Assembly (NCBI RefSeq): GCF_004683865.2 | Contig: NZ_CP040761.1 | Location: 124,001 to 188,000, forward strand | Source: Paracoccus liaowanqingii | Lineage (GTDB): Bacteria > Pseudomonadota > Alphaproteobacteria > Rhodobacterales > Rhodobacteraceae | DNA: 64,000 nt | Direction: 5' to 3' | Shown: piece by piece, positions 36,095-44,805 of the stretch | Layout of the letters: every line of letters starts with the position of its first letter | Position numbering within the stretch: position 1 is the stretch's first letter | The notes under the pieces: model-generated | The model's input: only the letters and a program-made list of their open reading frames with translations | Told to the model about the DNA's origin: nothing | The model's database searches: none | Made by a program: the position numbers and the translations under genes

Positions 36095-37081
36095 ATGAAA
36101 GAACACACAGGTCAGAGCAAATCGCTTGACGATCTCGAGCGCGATGCAGAGCGTGATCGAGCTGCACTCGCCGGCAGCGTCGCGGAATTGCAAGGACGTC
36201 TTGGCGGTGACGGAGGTGGCCTGTCCGGCTTTGTTTCGAACCGTGCACGCGGCTATGTAGAAGAGCGCCGTTCGGCTGCTGTGGAAGGTGCCTGGAGGCG
36301 GATGGAAGACCACCCGCTGCAAACAGTCGCGATGGCCGCGGTGGTCGCTTATCCGGTCGTCCGCATCGTCACGAAGATACCGGCCCCTATCCTTCTGCTC
36401 GGGGCCGGAGTGGCCCTTACGGGACGCGGTGGCTCCGGTCAGTTCAATGCGGGGCAGTCCGAAGAGCATGAAAAATCCAGGACCATGATCGCACCCGGCG
36501 CGGTAGAGACGACGTCTGTGCCGGAGAACGAGCTGACAGAGCTGGAGGTGTCAACCCCCGTGAGTGCGCGTACAAGCGTCGGAGCAACGAACCTTACGTC
36601 ATCGGGGCTGAAAGCGAGCGCGGGTCACACAAGATCCGACACTCTTCACCGTGTCCGGGACGGTGCGACCGAGGCCGGCCGGGCAGGTGGAAAGACGATG
36701 GTTGCGGCGATCCGGCGTAACCCGGCGATCGCCGGAGGCGTCAGTTTGGCGATCGGCGCGGCGCTTGCAGCAATCCTCCCCCGGACACGGGCCGAGGGGC
36801 GGACCCTTGGCGAAGCGGCGAAAGATGTCCGTGAACGGGCTCGATCATTGTCCGCAGAGGGCGTCGAGGCCGGACGTCAGGCAGTCGAAGCGGCGATCGA
36901 TGCTGCTGCCGACGAGGGGGAAGAGCAAGGTCTTACCGGAAAAGACGCACGAAATACGATCCGTGAAGGGGCCGACAAGGTGGGTAAGACGATCCACAGT
37001 GCTGCGGATAACGCGAAGGATGCCATCGAAGGGGCCACCGGGCGCGCATCGGATGGAAAATCCGAGAGCAAGTCCAGCTAA
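36095..37081 (+). CDS. DUF3618-like membrane-associated protein (stress cassette 1, gene 1)
   Basis: 328 residues. The N-terminus (LERDAERDRAALAGSVAELQ) matches the charged helix of DUF3618 proteins. A hydrophobic segment (PAPILLLGAGVALTG) lies near 98-112 and a second one (NPAIAGGVSLAIGAALAAIL) near 210-230, followed by PRTRAEGRTLGEA and a long Ala/Glu/Lys amphipathic helix. The second ATG (36095) is preferred to 36089 for its spacing from GGGAG. It shares the glycine/alanine helix plus LPxTxxE segment with the genes at 38294 and 57120. The role is unknown; the family is found in alphaproteobacterial stress and envelope loci. Confidence 0.75.
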   Translation: MKEHTGQSKSLDDLERDAERDRAALAGSVAELQGRLGGDGGGLSGFVSNRARGYVEERRSAAVEGAWRRMEDHPLQTVAMAAVVAYPVVRIVTKIPAPILLLGAGVALTGRGGSGQFNAGQSEEHEKSRTMIAPGAVETTSVPENELTELEVSTPVSARTSVGATNLTSSGLKASAGHTRSDTLHRVRDGATEAGRAGGKTMVAAIRRNPAIAGGVSLAIGAALAAILPRTRAEGRTLGEAAKDVRERARSLSAEGVEAGRQAVEAAIDAAADEGEEQGLTGKDARNTIREGADKVGKTIHSAADNAKDAIEGATGRASDGKSESKSS

Positions 37082-37137
37082 GTAGCAATTTTTTGCGAAC
37101 CTGACGAGATAAACGATCGAAATTGAAGGAGCGAACG

Positions 37138-37863
37138 ATGCCGGATGACATGAAAAAGGACGATGCAAAAAGCCGGGGATCCGAGGGCGCGGGCGGTACA
37201 AACAAAGAAGATACCAAGGCCAAGACGAATGCTTTGGAAAAATCGGCTGAAAAGGCGAAAGCAGACGCACAGTCGACAGGCACGAAGGTGAAAAAGGAGG
37301 TCGGTACTGTCGTAGAGGAGGCCCGCAAGGCCGCAACTCACGTGAAGGAGCAGGCCGGGCAAGCTGCTGGCGATGTCGCTGGAAAAGCCCGAGACGAGAT
37401 TCACGGTGCGATTGACGAACAAAAGAATGCCGGGGTCGAACGTCTACAGAGCATTGCCGGGGCGATCGGCCGGGCCGGGGATGAACTGGGAAAGGAAGTT
37501 CCGTTCGTCGGTGAGGCGCTGGACCGGGCTGCACGAGAGCTCGATGACCTTGCCGAGGCAGTTCGTGATCGGGAGCCGCGAGAGCTTCTGGACGTGGCGC
37601 AAGATTTCGCTCGGCGCCAGCCAGTGCTGTTCGCAGGCGCCCTTGGACTTGTCGGCTTTGCAGCTGTGCGGTTTTTCAGGGCCTCTCCGCAGTCGAGTGG
37701 CAAAAGCTACACGTCGTCGTCTGGATCGGATCGAGCAAACACAACGTTCGTGCCTGAAGGTGCGCCGAAACCGAGCGGTGCGGCTTCGGGTGATCCTGGG
37801 GGCGTTGACCCCGCCGCGCCGGGCTTCGGTGCAGTGAATAAAGAGACCAAGGGAGCAACGTAA
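37138..37863 (+). CDS. Amphipathic-helix stress protein, nutrient-deprivation-induced type (stress cassette 1, gene 2)
   Basis: 241 residues. The first 100 are a very polar Lys/Glu/Ala region like LEA or apolipoprotein-type helices (KAATHVKEQAGQAAGDVAGK). The core EALDRAARELDDLAEAVRD leads into DFARRQPVLFAGALGLVGFA, one membrane-associated helix that ends AAVRFFRAS. The tail is Ser/Gly/Pro-rich. The FARRQP...GFAA.RF.RA core recurs in the gene at 58526. GAAGGAG precedes the ATG at 37138. Its stop codon overlaps the next start (TAATG). Confidence 0.75.
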   Translation: MPDDMKKDDAKSRGSEGAGGTNKEDTKAKTNALEKSAEKAKADAQSTGTKVKKEVGTVVEEARKAATHVKEQAGQAAGDVAGKARDEIHGAIDEQKNAGVERLQSIAGAIGRAGDELGKEVPFVGEALDRAARELDDLAEAVRDREPRELLDVAQDFARRQPVLFAGALGLVGFAAVRFFRASPQSSGKSYTSSSGSDRANTTFVPEGAPKPSGAASGDPGGVDPAAPGFGAVNKETKGAT

Positions 37864-38297
37864 TGCAACCTTTTGAAACATCGCGCCGGGGACAACCTTC
37901 AGGGTCATCCCCGACCGCGGAGCCGTCGGTTCCTGATCTCATGTCCAATATCCTCGGTCACGCATCGAAACTAATGCGGACCGAGTTGCGATTGGCGCGG
38001 GGCGAGGTCACGTCCAAGGTCAAGGAAGCCGGTATTGGGCTCGGCCTTCTCGCGGGAAGCGTGGTCCTGGGGCTAGCAAGTGTGGTGATGCTACTCGTAA
38101 CGATCATGGCCGTCCTGGCAGCCCTCGGCGTTCCTGTCTGGCTGGCAGCGTTCCTTGCGCTCCTCCTGGGGCTTGGCGGGACGGCCGGGCTGGCTTGGGC
38201 AGGTTTTCAGCGATTGAAAGCCGATGAAATGCTGCCGGAGCGGACATTGCGACAGTTACAGCGTGATCGGCAGATGGTGAAGGAGGAGGTGCAATGA
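37863..38297 (+). CDS. Phage-holin-like superfamily (DUF1469) membrane protein (stress cassette 1, gene 3)
   Basis: 144 residues. After a polar N-terminus, a helix with LMSNILGHASKLMRTELRLA precedes two strong membrane helices (GLGLLAGSVVLGLASVVMLL and WLAAFLALLLGLGGTAGLAW) and a short basic C-terminus. This is the pattern of the putative actinobacterial holin-X/DUF1469 family, which despite its name is mostly chromosomal and of unknown role. The ATG overlaps the upstream stop, and the stop overlaps the next start by four bases (ATGA). The paralogue at 58132 holds the same position in cassette 2. Confidence 0.8.
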   Translation: MQPFETSRRGQPSGSSPTAEPSVPDLMSNILGHASKLMRTELRLARGEVTSKVKEAGIGLGLLAGSVVLGLASVVMLLVTIMAVLAALGVPVWLAAFLALLLGLGGTAGLAWAGFQRLKADEMLPERTLRQLQRDRQMVKEEVQ

Positions 38298-39157
38298 GTG
38301 ATGTAACGACAGGAGGTCCGACAAATCCTCGGGCGATCGTGATCGATGGACCGAAGCGGGATTTCGTCGGCAGTCTTGGCATAGCCGCGCGCGACAATCC
38401 TGCAGCAGCTGCTCTGATCGCTATGGGGGCTGTATGGCTCTTCGCCGGCGGCAGCCAAGTCTCGATATTGGGCAGCCAGAAAAGTCCCCGCTCCAGGCGG
38501 TCTAAGCCTGTCGGTGGTTCCCACGCACCTGCCGTCGTTGGGCTGTATGCTCAGGGCGCCTTGGCCGCCGCTGAGGATGCAGCAGGCGGTGCGCGGCAGA
38601 CCATTCGACGTGCTGGAGAAACGACGGGCGACCTCGTCGGACGTGCAGAGACCTTGGGGAAAGATGCCGTCGGCACAACTGTCGATGTGGCTGGAACCAT
38701 GAGGGAGAGTATCTCGTCAGCCGTAAGCCACACCGGATCTGCCGTATTCGAAGCGGGAACGGCGACCTCACGTGTCGTTCAGAATACTGCCGACACAGCT
38801 TGGAACGAGGTCGTGGATCTCGGCCTTTCGGTCCGCGAGATGCTGGAAGATCGGCCGCTTGCCATCGCCGCTCTGAGCCTTGCCGCCGGTGCCGGCCTCG
38901 CACTTGTTCTTCCACGCACCCAGGTCGAGCAAGACCTCGTGGGCGAGCAAAGCGAGGCATTGCAGGGGCGCGTGGGTTCCTTGGCGTCGGAGCGGATCGG
39001 CGATGTCCGGGAAGGTGGAGAGGCGGCGTTCGCGCAGGCAATTCGTGAGGCCCGGGCGAACGGTATTACCGAGGACGTCGTTAAATCCGCGGTGGAGGAC
39101 TTCACCGCGAGATTGGGAAAGGTAGCTCGCGCTGCACGTGAAGGGGCAAGTAGCTAA
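38294..39157 (+). CDS. Membrane-associated helical protein (stress cassette 1, gene 4)
   Basis: 287 residues. A first hydrophobic segment follows ARDNPAAAALIAMGAVWLFA, comparable with ARANPVALGLTGIGLAWMIF in the gene at 57120. A second, RPLAIAALSLAAGAGLALVL, is followed by PRTQVEQDLVGEQ, comparable with PGTRREDELMGDY there. The middle is a long Ala/Gly/Thr-rich amphipathic stretch. It lacks the DUF3618 N-terminal helix. Thus genes 1 and 4 of this cassette look like two diverged versions of the single gene at 57120. The C-terminus ends shortly before an IS fragment. Confidence 0.7.
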   Translation: MSDVTTGGPTNPRAIVIDGPKRDFVGSLGIAARDNPAAAALIAMGAVWLFAGGSQVSILGSQKSPRSRRSKPVGGSHAPAVVGLYAQGALAAAEDAAGGARQTIRRAGETTGDLVGRAETLGKDAVGTTVDVAGTMRESISSAVSHTGSAVFEAGTATSRVVQNTADTAWNEVVDLGLSVREMLEDRPLAIAALSLAAGAGLALVLPRTQVEQDLVGEQSEALQGRVGSLASERIGDVREGGEAAFAQAIREARANGITEDVVKSAVEDFTARLGKVARAAREGASS

Positions 39158-39240
39158 AGAAATCTAAAAAGTCTCGATTGCTTGACCAGAGGGTCGGCTG
39201 GAACAGGCTGCGCCATGACGGGCAAAGCCTATTCTTTAGT

Positions 39241-40137
39241 TCAGGCTGAACAACGCTGCCCATGAGCGAGATAGCCGTTTTCTGTCCTGATCACTTGCAA
39301 GATAGCGGCGAGAATGAAGGCCAGCAAAGCCCTGAGGTGGGCCAGGATCTTGCGGATGTTATGGCCGCAGCCGCAGAGCACGGCGAAGATGGCGTCCCCG
39401 GACGTGCCCTTCAGCGGGCAGCGGGATAAGCGTCCGTCTGTCTTCATATGTCCGATCTCGGGCTCGATGGCGCTGCGTCGCCTCAGCAGCGCTTTCAGCT
39501 TTTGCGTCAGGCCGCGGCGGGTGCCGCTGATCAGCACCTTCGTTTCCAACATCCCATGGCCGCGATACCCGCGGTCCACGACCGCCAGATCCGGGATCTG
39601 ACCGGTCAGGATCGCAACCTGCTCCAGCGCTTCGGGCAGGGTGTGGCCATCGTAAGGATTGCCCGGCAGGGCACGCATGCCCACGACAAAGCCCTCGTCG
39701 ATGGTGGTGGCCAGACTGACCTTGGTGCCGAACTCATAGCGCTTGCGTGCCTTACCCTTGGAGATGCAATCGACCTCGGGCTCATGCAGGGCGTAGATCT
39801 TGCCGTGGCTTTTTGGGGACTGATGCAGCAGACGACCGACGAGCACGAGAGTGTCCAGAACCCGTTCGCGGAAGGGCCCCTCCGCAATCCCGTCCAACTG
39901 CCGGCGAATATCCCGCAGGACACGACCGGTGTATCCCTTCAGCTGTTTCAGAGCCTTGCCCATGCGTTTGAACTGCCTGGCATGGGCGTAGCGCCCAATC
40001 CGCACCGCCAGGCGCGGGGCCAGGCGGTTGTAGTTCTGCCGCAACGTGATCCCGCCTTCATCGGCAAGGGCGACAAGCTGATGACGGGCCCTCTCATAGA
40101 GACGTGCATCGGTTGGGTGGGCAATGTTCTTTTCCAT
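39241..40137 (-). pseudogene. IS5-family transposase, C-terminal part
   Basis: 298 residues from KNIAHPTDARLYERARHQLV to the end carry the DDE-type elements of IS5-family transposases, including AVVDRGYRGHGM and RRRSAIEPEIGHMKTDGRLS. Full-length relatives are about 450 residues; the N-terminal DNA-binding third is missing. The fragment ends directly against an IS256-type fragment at 40137-40150, so one element probably inserted in or recombined with the other. Confidence 0.75.
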
Positions 40138-40149
40138 ACCGGGAGCGGG

Positions 40150-41240
40150 ACTGGGATACGCGTGCGGGTCGGATCGCGCTGGAGATCCCGAAGCTGCGCA
40201 AGGGCAGCTACCTGCCGAGCTTTCTGGAACCCCGGCGCACGGCCGAGAAGGCCTTGGTGGCGCTCGCCATTGTCCTCGAACCGATGGCGGACAAGGCTCG
40301 CTCCAGGAGGCATATGTTCAAGGCATCTCCACCCGCTCGGTGGACGACTTGGTGAAGGCCATGGGCGCTGGCGGCATGTCCAAGAGCCAGGTCAGCCGGC
40401 TTTGCGGCGAGATCGATGAACGGGTGAACGTCTTCCTGAACCGACCGCTGGAAGGCGCATGGCCCTATCTTTGGCTGGATGCCACCTATCTGAAGGTCAG
40501 GGAAAGTGGCCGCATCATCAGCCGTGCCGTGATAGTGGCCGTTGCCGTGAATGAAGACGGCAAGCGGGAGGTTCTGGGTATCGCCGCCGGTCCATCTGAA
40601 GCGGAGACTTTTTGGACAAACTTCCTGCGCTCGCTGGCCGACCGCGGCCTGCGCGGCGTCAAGCTGGTGATTGCTGACGATCACAAGGGCCTGAGGGCCG
40701 CTGCTCGCCGGGTTTTCAACGCCAGTCAGCAAAGGTGTCGCGTTCACTGGATGCGGAATGCACTGGCGCATGCTCCCGCCAAGAGCCGCGCAGCGGTCGC
40801 CGCGATGTTGAAAACGATTTTCGCCCAGGAAACCAAGGCCGAGGCCCAGTGGGGTGTTGTCGCCGATGCCCTTGGCGAGAAGCAGCCCAGGCTCGCAGCC
40901 ATGATGGACGCCTCCCGCGACGACGTGCTCGTCTACATGGACTTCCCGCGCGGGCACTGGACGCAGATCGCGTCCACGAACCCGCTTGAACGGCTGAACC
41001 GCGAGATCAAGCGTCGCGCCGACATTATCGGGATCTTTCCGAACGACGGCGCCATCATCCGCTTGGTTGGCGCGCTCATGCTGGAAACCAACGATGAATG
41101 GGCGGTCGCACGACGATACATGAGCCTTGAAACCCTAGCCCGCGTTACCGACAATCCCAATGTCAGGCTGCCCGCCGTGGCAACCTGATCAGACTCGGAC
41201 CTTTCCGGAGGTCGGCGCTCTTACACCAGTCGGTGGGACA
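40150..41240 (+). pseudogene. IS256-family transposase, N-terminally truncated and frameshifted, with right end
   Basis: The coding part starts in one frame (IALEIPKLRKGSYLPSFLEP) and, after a frameshift near 40290-40310, continues as EAYVQGISTRSVDDLVKAMG to 41188. DDE-region motifs are visible (LWLDATYLKVRESG, VKLVIADDHKGLRAA, STNPLERLNREIKRR). The N-terminal 100 residues are replaced by the IS5 fragment. Downstream, TTACACCAGTCGGTGGGACA near 41223 resembles other right ends in the window. Not functional. Confidence 0.8.
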
Positions 41241-41426
41241 GTATCAAACGACCCCGAGCGCGTCCGATCAATATCTACTCGTGAATACGCAAAAACCGGT
41301 CAATATTTAGCGCCATTGGTTTGATTGCATGATTTTCTTTAATTGCGCCATTATGTAAGCAAAAATATCAGCAATCAGAAACAAATGTTATTGACAGCCT
41401 GTCTGCGCAATTTCTTGGCAGTTTCA

Positions 41427-41451
41427 GGAACAATATTTCTCAACGTTAGTT
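41427..41451 (+). promoter_or_regulatory. EcfG-like promoter (GGAAC-N16-AGTT)
   Basis: GGAAC at 41427-41431 and AGTT at 41448-41451 with a 16-base spacer, 47 bases before the start of the repeat/PRC-barrel gene. The -10 differs from CGTT by one base. Confidence 0.5.
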
Positions 41452-41498
41452 AGCCTGTCATCAAGACAAATTGGTAACCGTTGGAAGGGTATAGAAAC

Positions 41499-42497
41499 AT
41501 GCTTATGAAGCTTTTGGGAAGCGTAGCTGCCACGGCAATTTTTGCGACCACCGCTCTGGCTCAGGACACAGGAACGACGGCACCGGTCGCAGGCGGCGAG
41601 GTCGTTGTCGATCAAGCCGATCCCCAAGTCGACGTGATCGTTCCCGCACCCGATGTGGACGTGACACAGCCGGCGCCCGAGGTGACCGTGGATCAGCCCG
41701 AGCCTACCATATCCGTTCAACAGGCACCTCCTCAAGTGACCGTCGAGCAATGCGCGCCGACCATCACGGTCACGCAGGCGTCCCCGACTGTCACCGTAGA
41801 TATTCCTCAGCCACGCGTCGCGGTTCGCATGGCGGATCCTACCGTTCAAGTGTCCCAAGGTGAGCCGCAGGTCATGGTTGACACACCAGAACCAACCATC
41901 AATTACATCGCGCCCGAGCCCAACATCGTTGTCAGCGATGCAGAAGCGCAGGTCAATATCAGGGAGACGGAGGCTAATGTCGAAGTCGACGCTGCCGAGG
42001 AAGCACGGGTCAATCTGACCACCGAAGAACCCAACATCAATGTTCAGGAAGGCGGCGAGGCGGACGTGACCGTTGCTGCAGCACCCGAGCCAAATGTTGA
42101 AATCCAGGATGGGGGCGCGGCGAATGTCGATGTGAGCCAAGGCGAGCCTGAAGTCGATGTCACCGGAACTGGTATGTCCGGCATGCAGATGCGGGAAGGT
42201 TATCAGGCAGCAGATACAGCGATGTTGACCGCAGAAACCGTCGAAGGCACGGATATCTATTCGGCAGATGATGAAGTTGTTGGCCAGGTGAATGACCTGG
42301 TCATGACGGCAGACGGTCAGATCGAGCAAATCATCGTCGGCGTGGGGGGCATGCTTGGCGTGGGGGACCGTAACGTCGCCTTGACCATGGACGAGGTTAC
42401 CTTCCAGCAATCGGTGGAGGGTGACGAACTGCGCGGCTATATCGCGGCGCAGTCCTCGGAAATCGCAGACATGCCGGAATATGAAGGCGCCAACTGA
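41499..42497 (+). CDS. Secreted nonapeptide-repeat protein with PRC-barrel domain
   Basis: 332 residues. A signal peptide ends near residue 21 (VAATAIFATTALA-QDT). Residues 40-165 consist of fourteen consecutive nine-residue units of the form xxPxVxVxx (for example PAPDVDVTQ, PAPEVTVDQ, PEPTISVQQ). Looser copies continue to about 223 with one- or two-residue insertions. The C-terminal 95 residues form a PRC-barrel (GTDIYSADDEVVGQVNDLVM). The product should be a periplasmic or surface beta-repeat rod carrying a PRC-barrel. The start at 41499 follows GGAAGGG; 41505 is possible. A hairpin terminator follows. Function unknown. Confidence 0.8.
   Translation: MLMKLLGSVAATAIFATTALAQDTGTTAPVAGGEVVVDQADPQVDVIVPAPDVDVTQPAPEVTVDQPEPTISVQQAPPQVTVEQCAPTITVTQASPTVTVDIPQPRVAVRMADPTVQVSQGEPQVMVDTPEPTINYIAPEPNIVVSDAEAQVNIRETEANVEVDAAEEARVNLTTEEPNINVQEGGEADVTVAAAPEPNVEIQDGGAANVDVSQGEPEVDVTGTGMSGMQMREGYQAADTAMLTAETVEGTDIYSADDEVVGQVNDLVMTADGQIEQIIVGVGGMLGVGDRNVALTMDEVTFQQSVEGDELRGYIAAQSSEIADMPEYEGAN
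41616..42167 (+). repeat. Coding nonapeptide (27-base) repeat region
   Basis: Fourteen exact-length nine-residue units occupy 41616-41993, and about five irregular ones follow to 42167. The repeat is strong at protein level but weak at DNA level, because codons differ from unit to unit. This indicates an old, selected protein repeat rather than recent slippage. Confidence 0.75.
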
Positions 42498-42508
42498 TAG
42501 AGAGCTCA

Positions 42509-42535
42509 TGGCTGCTGCGCTTTTTTCGCAGCAGC
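42509..42535 (+). terminator. Hairpin terminator after the PRC-barrel gene
   Basis: GGCTGCTGCG and CGCAGCAGCC pair perfectly around a CTTTTTT loop, 12 bases after the stop codon. The sequence after the stem is only moderately T-rich. Confidence 0.6.
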
Positions 42536-42799
42536 CGCTTTCACCGTCGCATCTGTCGGTGTTTCAGACGATGGGTTTGGTGAGCTTTGTGTGACTATCC
42601 CCTGGTATTTTCTCAACGGTTTTTTCGAAATGTCCGCGTGGGGGGTCAGCGTTAATCGACCCTCATATTATTATATCCAGGGCGATGGTTGGAGCCAAGA
42701 AGAGCTGTAGCCATAACAAGACAATTGTTTTCTTCGCAAGTACCTTCGGTGGTTTAAAGAGCTGCTGACCGCTTGGAAGACTATCTTTAGGAGAGTGGA

Positions 42800-43285
42800 A
42801 TGTACCGCAACGTTACAACAATCTACCGTGCATTTGCGACCGCAGATTTAGTGCGGCAGGAGTTGATCGATCTGGGTATCACGTCCGACAATATTCACGT
42901 CATTCCCGATCAGGACGATCTGGTCGGAGCGGATGGCACTCGCTCAAATCAGAAATACTCTGATCAGCTTCATGACCTGCATCTGCCGGAAGACGATCTA
43001 AGGACATATCAGCAGAGCGTCCGCCAAGGGGACTATGTCGTGTCCGTGGAGGTCGATGAAGACAGGCTTGTGCATGTGCAAGACATCATGCGCCGTCCGG
43101 AGCAAGAAGCACATAATCTGGGTCAACGATCGAGCGAGTTTCAGGATGCAAGTATCGACCCCTACAGCGATCCTCAAATGGACCGAAATAACTCCGAAAT
43201 TCTCGCGAAGCGCGACGTGGATCATGATGATCCCTATTCGCGCTCATACACCCGCAGCAATCGTCTGGCTAAAAAGCCGCGTTGA
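42800..43285 (+). CDS. YflT/general-stress-protein-17M-like small soluble protein
   Basis: 161 residues. The N-terminal 95 (TIYRAFATADLVRQELIDLG, then DYVVSVEVDEDRL) fit the alpha/beta fold found in general stress protein 17M and the N-terminus of YsnF-type proteins. Such proteins typically begin with this pattern and include a DYVVSV-type strand. The C-terminal 60 residues are polar and probably disordered. AGGAGAG precedes the ATG. It shares its fold with the N-terminus of the protein at 49623 and is followed by a small membrane protein after 39 bases. Confidence 0.65.
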   Translation: MYRNVTTIYRAFATADLVRQELIDLGITSDNIHVIPDQDDLVGADGTRSNQKYSDQLHDLHLPEDDLRTYQQSVRQGDYVVSVEVDEDRLVHVQDIMRRPEQEAHNLGQRSSEFQDASIDPYSDPQMDRNNSEILAKRDVDHDDPYSRSYTRSNRLAKKPR

Positions 43286-43324
43286 TCGGTCCTTTTTCGT
43301 TGACGATATCTGAAAGGAGAAGAC

Positions 43325-43666
43325 ATGGCTGAGTATCGCGATCCAAAAGTCACCAAGCCGACCGGATCAAAGGGCAGCAGTATCGGCAAGTGGATTGGTA
43401 TAGCAATTGCCGTTCTTGTCGTTCTGTTTCTTCTGGGCTGGCTCCTCGGGTGGTTTGCCGACGATGACGCGACTGTCGCAACCGAGGAATCACGTGCCCC
43501 GGTGATCGTGGAAGACACCGTTCCCGCGACGGGTAATGATGCCGATAGTGATATGTCGGTGGAAATCATCGAGCCCGGTGAAGCACCTCCGGTGGCAGCT
43601 GATGGGGCGAATACGGAGACGACAACCGTTCCGATCCAGGATCCTGCCGGCACTCCAGCCAACTGA
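43325..43666 (+). CDS. Small single-pass membrane protein
   Basis: 113 residues. A polar, lysine-rich N-terminus is followed by a membrane helix (WIGIAIAVLVVLFLLGWLLG, residues 23-43) and an acidic Pro/Ala/Thr-rich tail without secondary-structure character. AAAGGAG precedes the ATG. It is probably co-transcribed with the preceding stress-type gene. I do not recognise the family. Confidence 0.65.
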   Translation: MAEYRDPKVTKPTGSKGSSIGKWIGIAIAVLVVLFLLGWLLGWFADDDATVATEESRAPVIVEDTVPATGNDADSDMSVEIIEPGEAPPVAADGANTETTTVPIQDPAGTPAN

Positions 43667-43942
43667 TCTTGTCAGTCAAGTTAATCGCTACTCCTGGGTC
43701 CAACGCGCCGGCGTTGGGCGTATTTCTGATGTCCGTCATTAAAAAAACGTAAGGCCCGGTCATCTGGCACAATGTCGGGCTTCGGCAGCGCGTAGCGCAT
43801 GCACAAATCACATTGGGACGCCCCCCCGGATGCAGTATCCTCGTCATCGATAAGCTCGCATCCCGCACCGTGGCTCACCCGTCAAGCATCATCCACGACC
43901 ACCAATCTGGCCAACAGCCAGACTGAGAAGCTGGAGAACAGC

Positions 43943-44215
43943 ATGGATGCCCACCAGTTCAAGGCCGCCATCGGGGGGATGTCGGAGGCCAATACTCGTG
44001 AGATCCTCGACCCACTCGACCGGGCGCGCGCGCATGCGATGCTGCTGCGGATCAGACTGCGCCTTCCGGAACGCGCCGCATTCGGAGCGATTGCAGAGGA
44101 TCTGGACTACGCCTTGAGCATTATCCCCCGGGTTGTCACCTCTATAGCATGCCGCCGAGATCAAGGATGGGTGAGAACGGCGGTGCAAAAATCGGCCACG
44201 GTAGCGGCGGGATGA
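43943..44215 (+). CDS. Small protein of unknown function, C-terminus replaced by IS sequence
   Basis: 90 residues from an ATG preceded by GGAGA. The first 70 (MDAHQFKAAIGGMSEANTRE, then LDPLDRARAHAMLLRIRLRL) look like a genuine small helical protein. From about 44171 the frame runs into DNA shared with 59376-59422, so the last 15 residues (VRTAVQKSATVAAG) are translated IS end. The original C-terminus is probably lost. Not recognised. Confidence 0.45.
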   Translation: MDAHQFKAAIGGMSEANTREILDPLDRARAHAMLLRIRLRLPERAAFGAIAEDLDYALSIIPRVVTSIACRRDQGWVRTAVQKSATVAAG

Positions 44216-44330
44216 TCCCAAACCATTCCGAAGATCGACGGTGACCACCAGCGTCACCACCGGCCGCGCGCTACGCTACGCCGGAGCTCCGCGCGCGGCC
44301 TCTTACACCAACTGCTGGGACATGGCCCAG
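44171..44330. mobile_element. IS256-type terminal remnants, internally deleted
   Basis: 44171-44217 is identical over 47 bases to 59376-59422, which there lies directly before an IS256 transposase start. 44220-44330 resembles the repeat at 29911-30020 and ends like an IS right end (TTACACCAACTGCTGGGACA). The arrangement looks like the two ends of an element with the transposase gene deleted. Confidence 0.6.
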
Positions 44331-44442
44331 CAACCGATCCCCGTGGGCGCCGGCACCCGCTGATCGATCATCGCATCATGGGGGGCTTCTGGGCCGCTTG
44401 CCGATACAATCGTGCCCGCTTGTGTCGGCCGCCTGTCAGCTC

Positions 44443-44805
44443 TCAGAGCAACCAAAGCACAACCCCGATGGCCGTGATGCCCGCCGAGAGAAGCACGATC
44501 AGGACTGTGATCCGACCACCGGGTTGCAGTCGCGCCATGTGGGTTGTCAGTCTGCGCCGAGATTTGCGGTTCTCCAGCCAGGCACTCAGGAAGATCAGCT
44601 GCGCGGCGAGCAAGAATACGGTTGCGGCGACCTTTGGAACCCAAGTGGGTTGAAAAAGACCGAAGACGGCGTGGAGGCCAATAGCCACGCCTGCAGTCGC
44701 CAAACCTGTGCGGATCCAGCCCGAGAACGTCCGCTCGACCGCCAGGATCGTCCGATCTTCAGCGAGGTCCGTACGGTCTTCGGCAAGCTGTTCCTTGGGG
44801 GCCAT
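44443..44805 (-). CDS. YidH-family (DUF202) membrane protein
   Basis: 120 residues with the DUF202 N-terminal signature (LAEDRTILAVERTFSGWIRT) and three membrane helices (GLATAGVAIGLHAVFGLF, VAATVFLLAAQLIFLSAW, ITVLIVLLSAGITAIGVVLW). Members are small inner-membrane proteins of unknown role. It stands alone on the minus strand. Confidence 0.85.
   Translation of the reverse strand: MAPKEQLAEDRTDLAEDRTILAVERTFSGWIRTGLATAGVAIGLHAVFGLFQPTWVPKVAATVFLLAAQLIFLSAWLENRKSRRRLTTHMARLQPGGRITVLIVLLSAGITAIGVVLWLL

Noticed and set aside
36095-37863. LEA-type desiccation proteins
   Set aside because: The amphipathic Ala/Lys/Glu regions resemble LEA proteins, but the hydrophobic helices and gene context fit DUF3618 and nutrient-deprivation-type membrane-associated proteins better.
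41616-42167. CRISPR-like or satellite DNA repeat
   Set aside because: The 27-base period is only in the protein; DNA units differ too much, there are no spacers and the frame is open.
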